A stretch of DNA of 6,605 nt from Ilumatobacteraceae bacterium (GTDB lineage: Bacteria; Actinomycetota; Acidimicrobiia; Acidimicrobiales; Ilumatobacteraceae). This document shows, in pieces, positions 5,677 to 6,605 of the stretch (positions within the stretch are counted from its first letter, which is position 1; each line of letters starts with the position of its first letter). The translations under genes were made by a program, and so were the position numbers. The notes beneath the pieces are model-generated. The model was not told where the DNA came from. It did no database searches and worked only from the letters and a program-made list of their open reading frames with translations. Location: the NCBI GenBank assembly GCA_023257035.1, contig JALRDI010000272.1, positions 1 to 6,605 of the forward strand, read 5' to 3'.

Positions 5677-6605
5677 ATGCGGATGGGCCCTCACCACATG
5701 ATGCCGAGAGACACCGATGCTGTGCGTGACGTGCATCTTCAAGATGGAACATCGAAACGGGTATGGGCGTTCGCTCGGCCCTACCGCTCGACCATCACCC
5801 TCTTTCTTGTTGCGATCCTTGTTGCAGCCCTGCTCGCCCTCGTGCCACCACTTGTCGTGCGAGAAATTCTTGACAATGCAATTCCGCAGGGAAATCGGCG
5901 ACTCATTGTGTGGCTCGCCTCTGCTGCCGTCATCTCTGCCCTCGCAGATGCCGCACTTCAAATTCTTCAACGGTGGTGCTCAGCCCGCATTGGCGAAGGT
6001 CTTATTGCTGACCTTCGTATTGCGTTGTACGCGAAAGTCCAACGACTTCCGATCGGCTTTTTCACACGCACACCGACCGGGGCCATTACCTCTCGTCTCA
6101 ATAACGATGTGGTCGGTGCACAGAGTGCGTTGACAAGCACGTTGGGTTCAGTCGTGAGCAACGTCATCGTGCTTATCACCACCCTTGCAACAATGGCGGC
6201 ACTCGAGTGGAGGCTGACCTTGTTGTCACTCATCGTGTTGCCGACGTTTATCGTTCCTGCTCGTCGAGTTGGCCGTCGCCTCCAAGACATTTCACGTCGA
6301 CAGATGCAGCACAACGCCACGATGAATACCCAGATGACCGAACGGTTCAATGTTGCGGGAGCGATGTTGGTGAAGCTGTTCGGCGATGAACAGCGAGAAC
6401 TCGACACGTTCAGTACTCAAGCAAATGCCGTGCGAGACGCTGGTGTGTCCTCGGCGATGTTGGGTCGCGTGTTTTTCGTTGCACTCGGCCTCGTCGGTGC
6501 AATAGGCACGGCTGCGATTTATGGCATTGGTGCGTGGTGCGACAATATTGCCGATGACTATCTTGAAGATTCCCCGGATTTTTCGCCGCGATGCCCGTGC
6601 CAATG
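5677..6605 (+). CDS. ABC exporter, N-terminal transmembrane part (partial, runs off right edge)
   Basis: About 309 codons are present. They match the membrane domain of half-type ABC exporters (MsbA/BmrA/MDR-like permease fused to an ATPase), which pump lipids, drugs or peptides out of the cell. Hydrophobic segments lie near residues 39-58, 75-96, 157-176, 179-197 and 263-285. Family stretches include RLPIGFFTRTPTGAITSRLNND at about 123-144 (first intracellular coupling region), GAQSALTSTLG after it, LPTFIVPARRVGRRLQ at 188-203, MTERFNVAGAMLVKLFG at 220-236, and GRVFFVALGLVGAIGTA at 263-279. The ATPase domain (Walker A, LSGGQ, Walker B) would lie beyond the window. From codon 288 (6538) onward the translation becomes polar and Asp/Pro/Cys-rich and no longer resembles the next helix, so a frameshift, sequencing error or assembly break near the edge is likely. 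It is divergent from the lipoprotein peptidase gene across 54 bp. In-frame alternative starts are ATG 5683, 5698 and 5701. Confidence 0.88.
   Translation, partial: MRMGPHHMMPRDTDAVRDVHLQDGTSKRVWAFARPYRSTITLFLVAILVAALLALVPPLVVREILDNAIPQGNRRLIVWLASAAVISALADAALQILQRWCSARIGEGLIADLRIALYAKVQRLPIGFFTRTPTGAITSRLNNDVVGAQSALTSTLGSVVSNVIVLITTLATMAALEWRLTLLSLIVLPTFIVPARRVGRRLQDISRRQMQHNATMNTQMTERFNVAGAMLVKLFGDEQRELDTFSTQANAVRDAGVSSAMLGRVFFVALGLVGAIGTAAIYGIGAWCDNIADDYLEDSPDFSPRCPCQ

Noticed and set aside
5623..5970. N-terminal extension of the lipoprotein frame up to an ATG at 5970 (633 aa)
   Set aside because: The extra 116 residues are polar, resemble no hydrolase part, bury the lipoprotein signal peptide and overlap the well-supported ABC transporter coding region for almost 300 bp on the other strand.
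5967..6603. Minus-strand open frames of 146 and 103 codons opposite the ABC transporter
   Set aside because: They are the complement of a strongly matching exporter membrane domain and show no family features themselves.
1..6605. CRISPR arrays, insertion sequences, integrase att sites
   Set aside because: No regularly spaced repeats, transposase or integrase motifs, or target-site duplications were seen. The tRNA-Ser 3' end is followed directly by an ordinary convergent gene, and no second copy of the tRNA end was noticed.

Overview
The window looks like chromosomal DNA from a high-to-middle GC actinobacterium. The G+C content is in the mid-50s by eye. The evidence is: several GTG starts, an actinobacterial type of hotdog protein and MFS carrier, a SlpD/Hip1-like S33 lipoprotein peptidase, tadA followed by tRNA-Ser, and -10-like boxes placed 6-7 nt from start codons as in leaderless mRNAs. 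A member of Acidimicrobiia or a relative would fit, but this is inference and the species cannot be named from the sequence alone.

Layout. Positions 1-107 are non-coding and carry two near-copies of a 12-bp dyad plus a weak hairpin. Positions 108-3341 hold a three-gene unit on the minus strand, read right to left: an MFS carrier, a double-hotdog thioesterase-like protein, and a cytochrome P450 resembling the CYP199 family. The gaps are about 50-60 bp and the two internal genes have recognisable ribosome binding sites. The best inference is a small catabolic or tailoring cassette in which an organic acid is transported, hydroxylated or O-dealkylated by the P450, and possibly handled as a CoA thioester. 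No ferredoxin partner lies in the window.

Across a 67-bp divergent gap, the plus strand carries tadA (tRNA adenosine deaminase) and then a complete tRNA-Ser(CGA) 50 bp downstream. Both are translation housekeeping genes. A minus-strand gene converges on them and encodes a secreted lipoprotein alpha/beta hydrolase of the tripeptidyl-aminopeptidase type (4069-5622). It diverges, across 54 bp, from the 5' part of an ABC exporter gene (5677 to the right edge) that covers only the transmembrane domain. The last 22 or so codons of that fragment do not look like the family, although the frame stays open.

Most of the window is ordinary. The points that deserve attention are: the loss of the usual carboxylate-anchoring residues in the CYP199-like P450; the repeated dyad beyond the P450; a tiny ORF that exactly bridges the hotdog and P450 genes; and the consistent TANNNT-N6/7-start arrangement at all four promoter-proximal genes.
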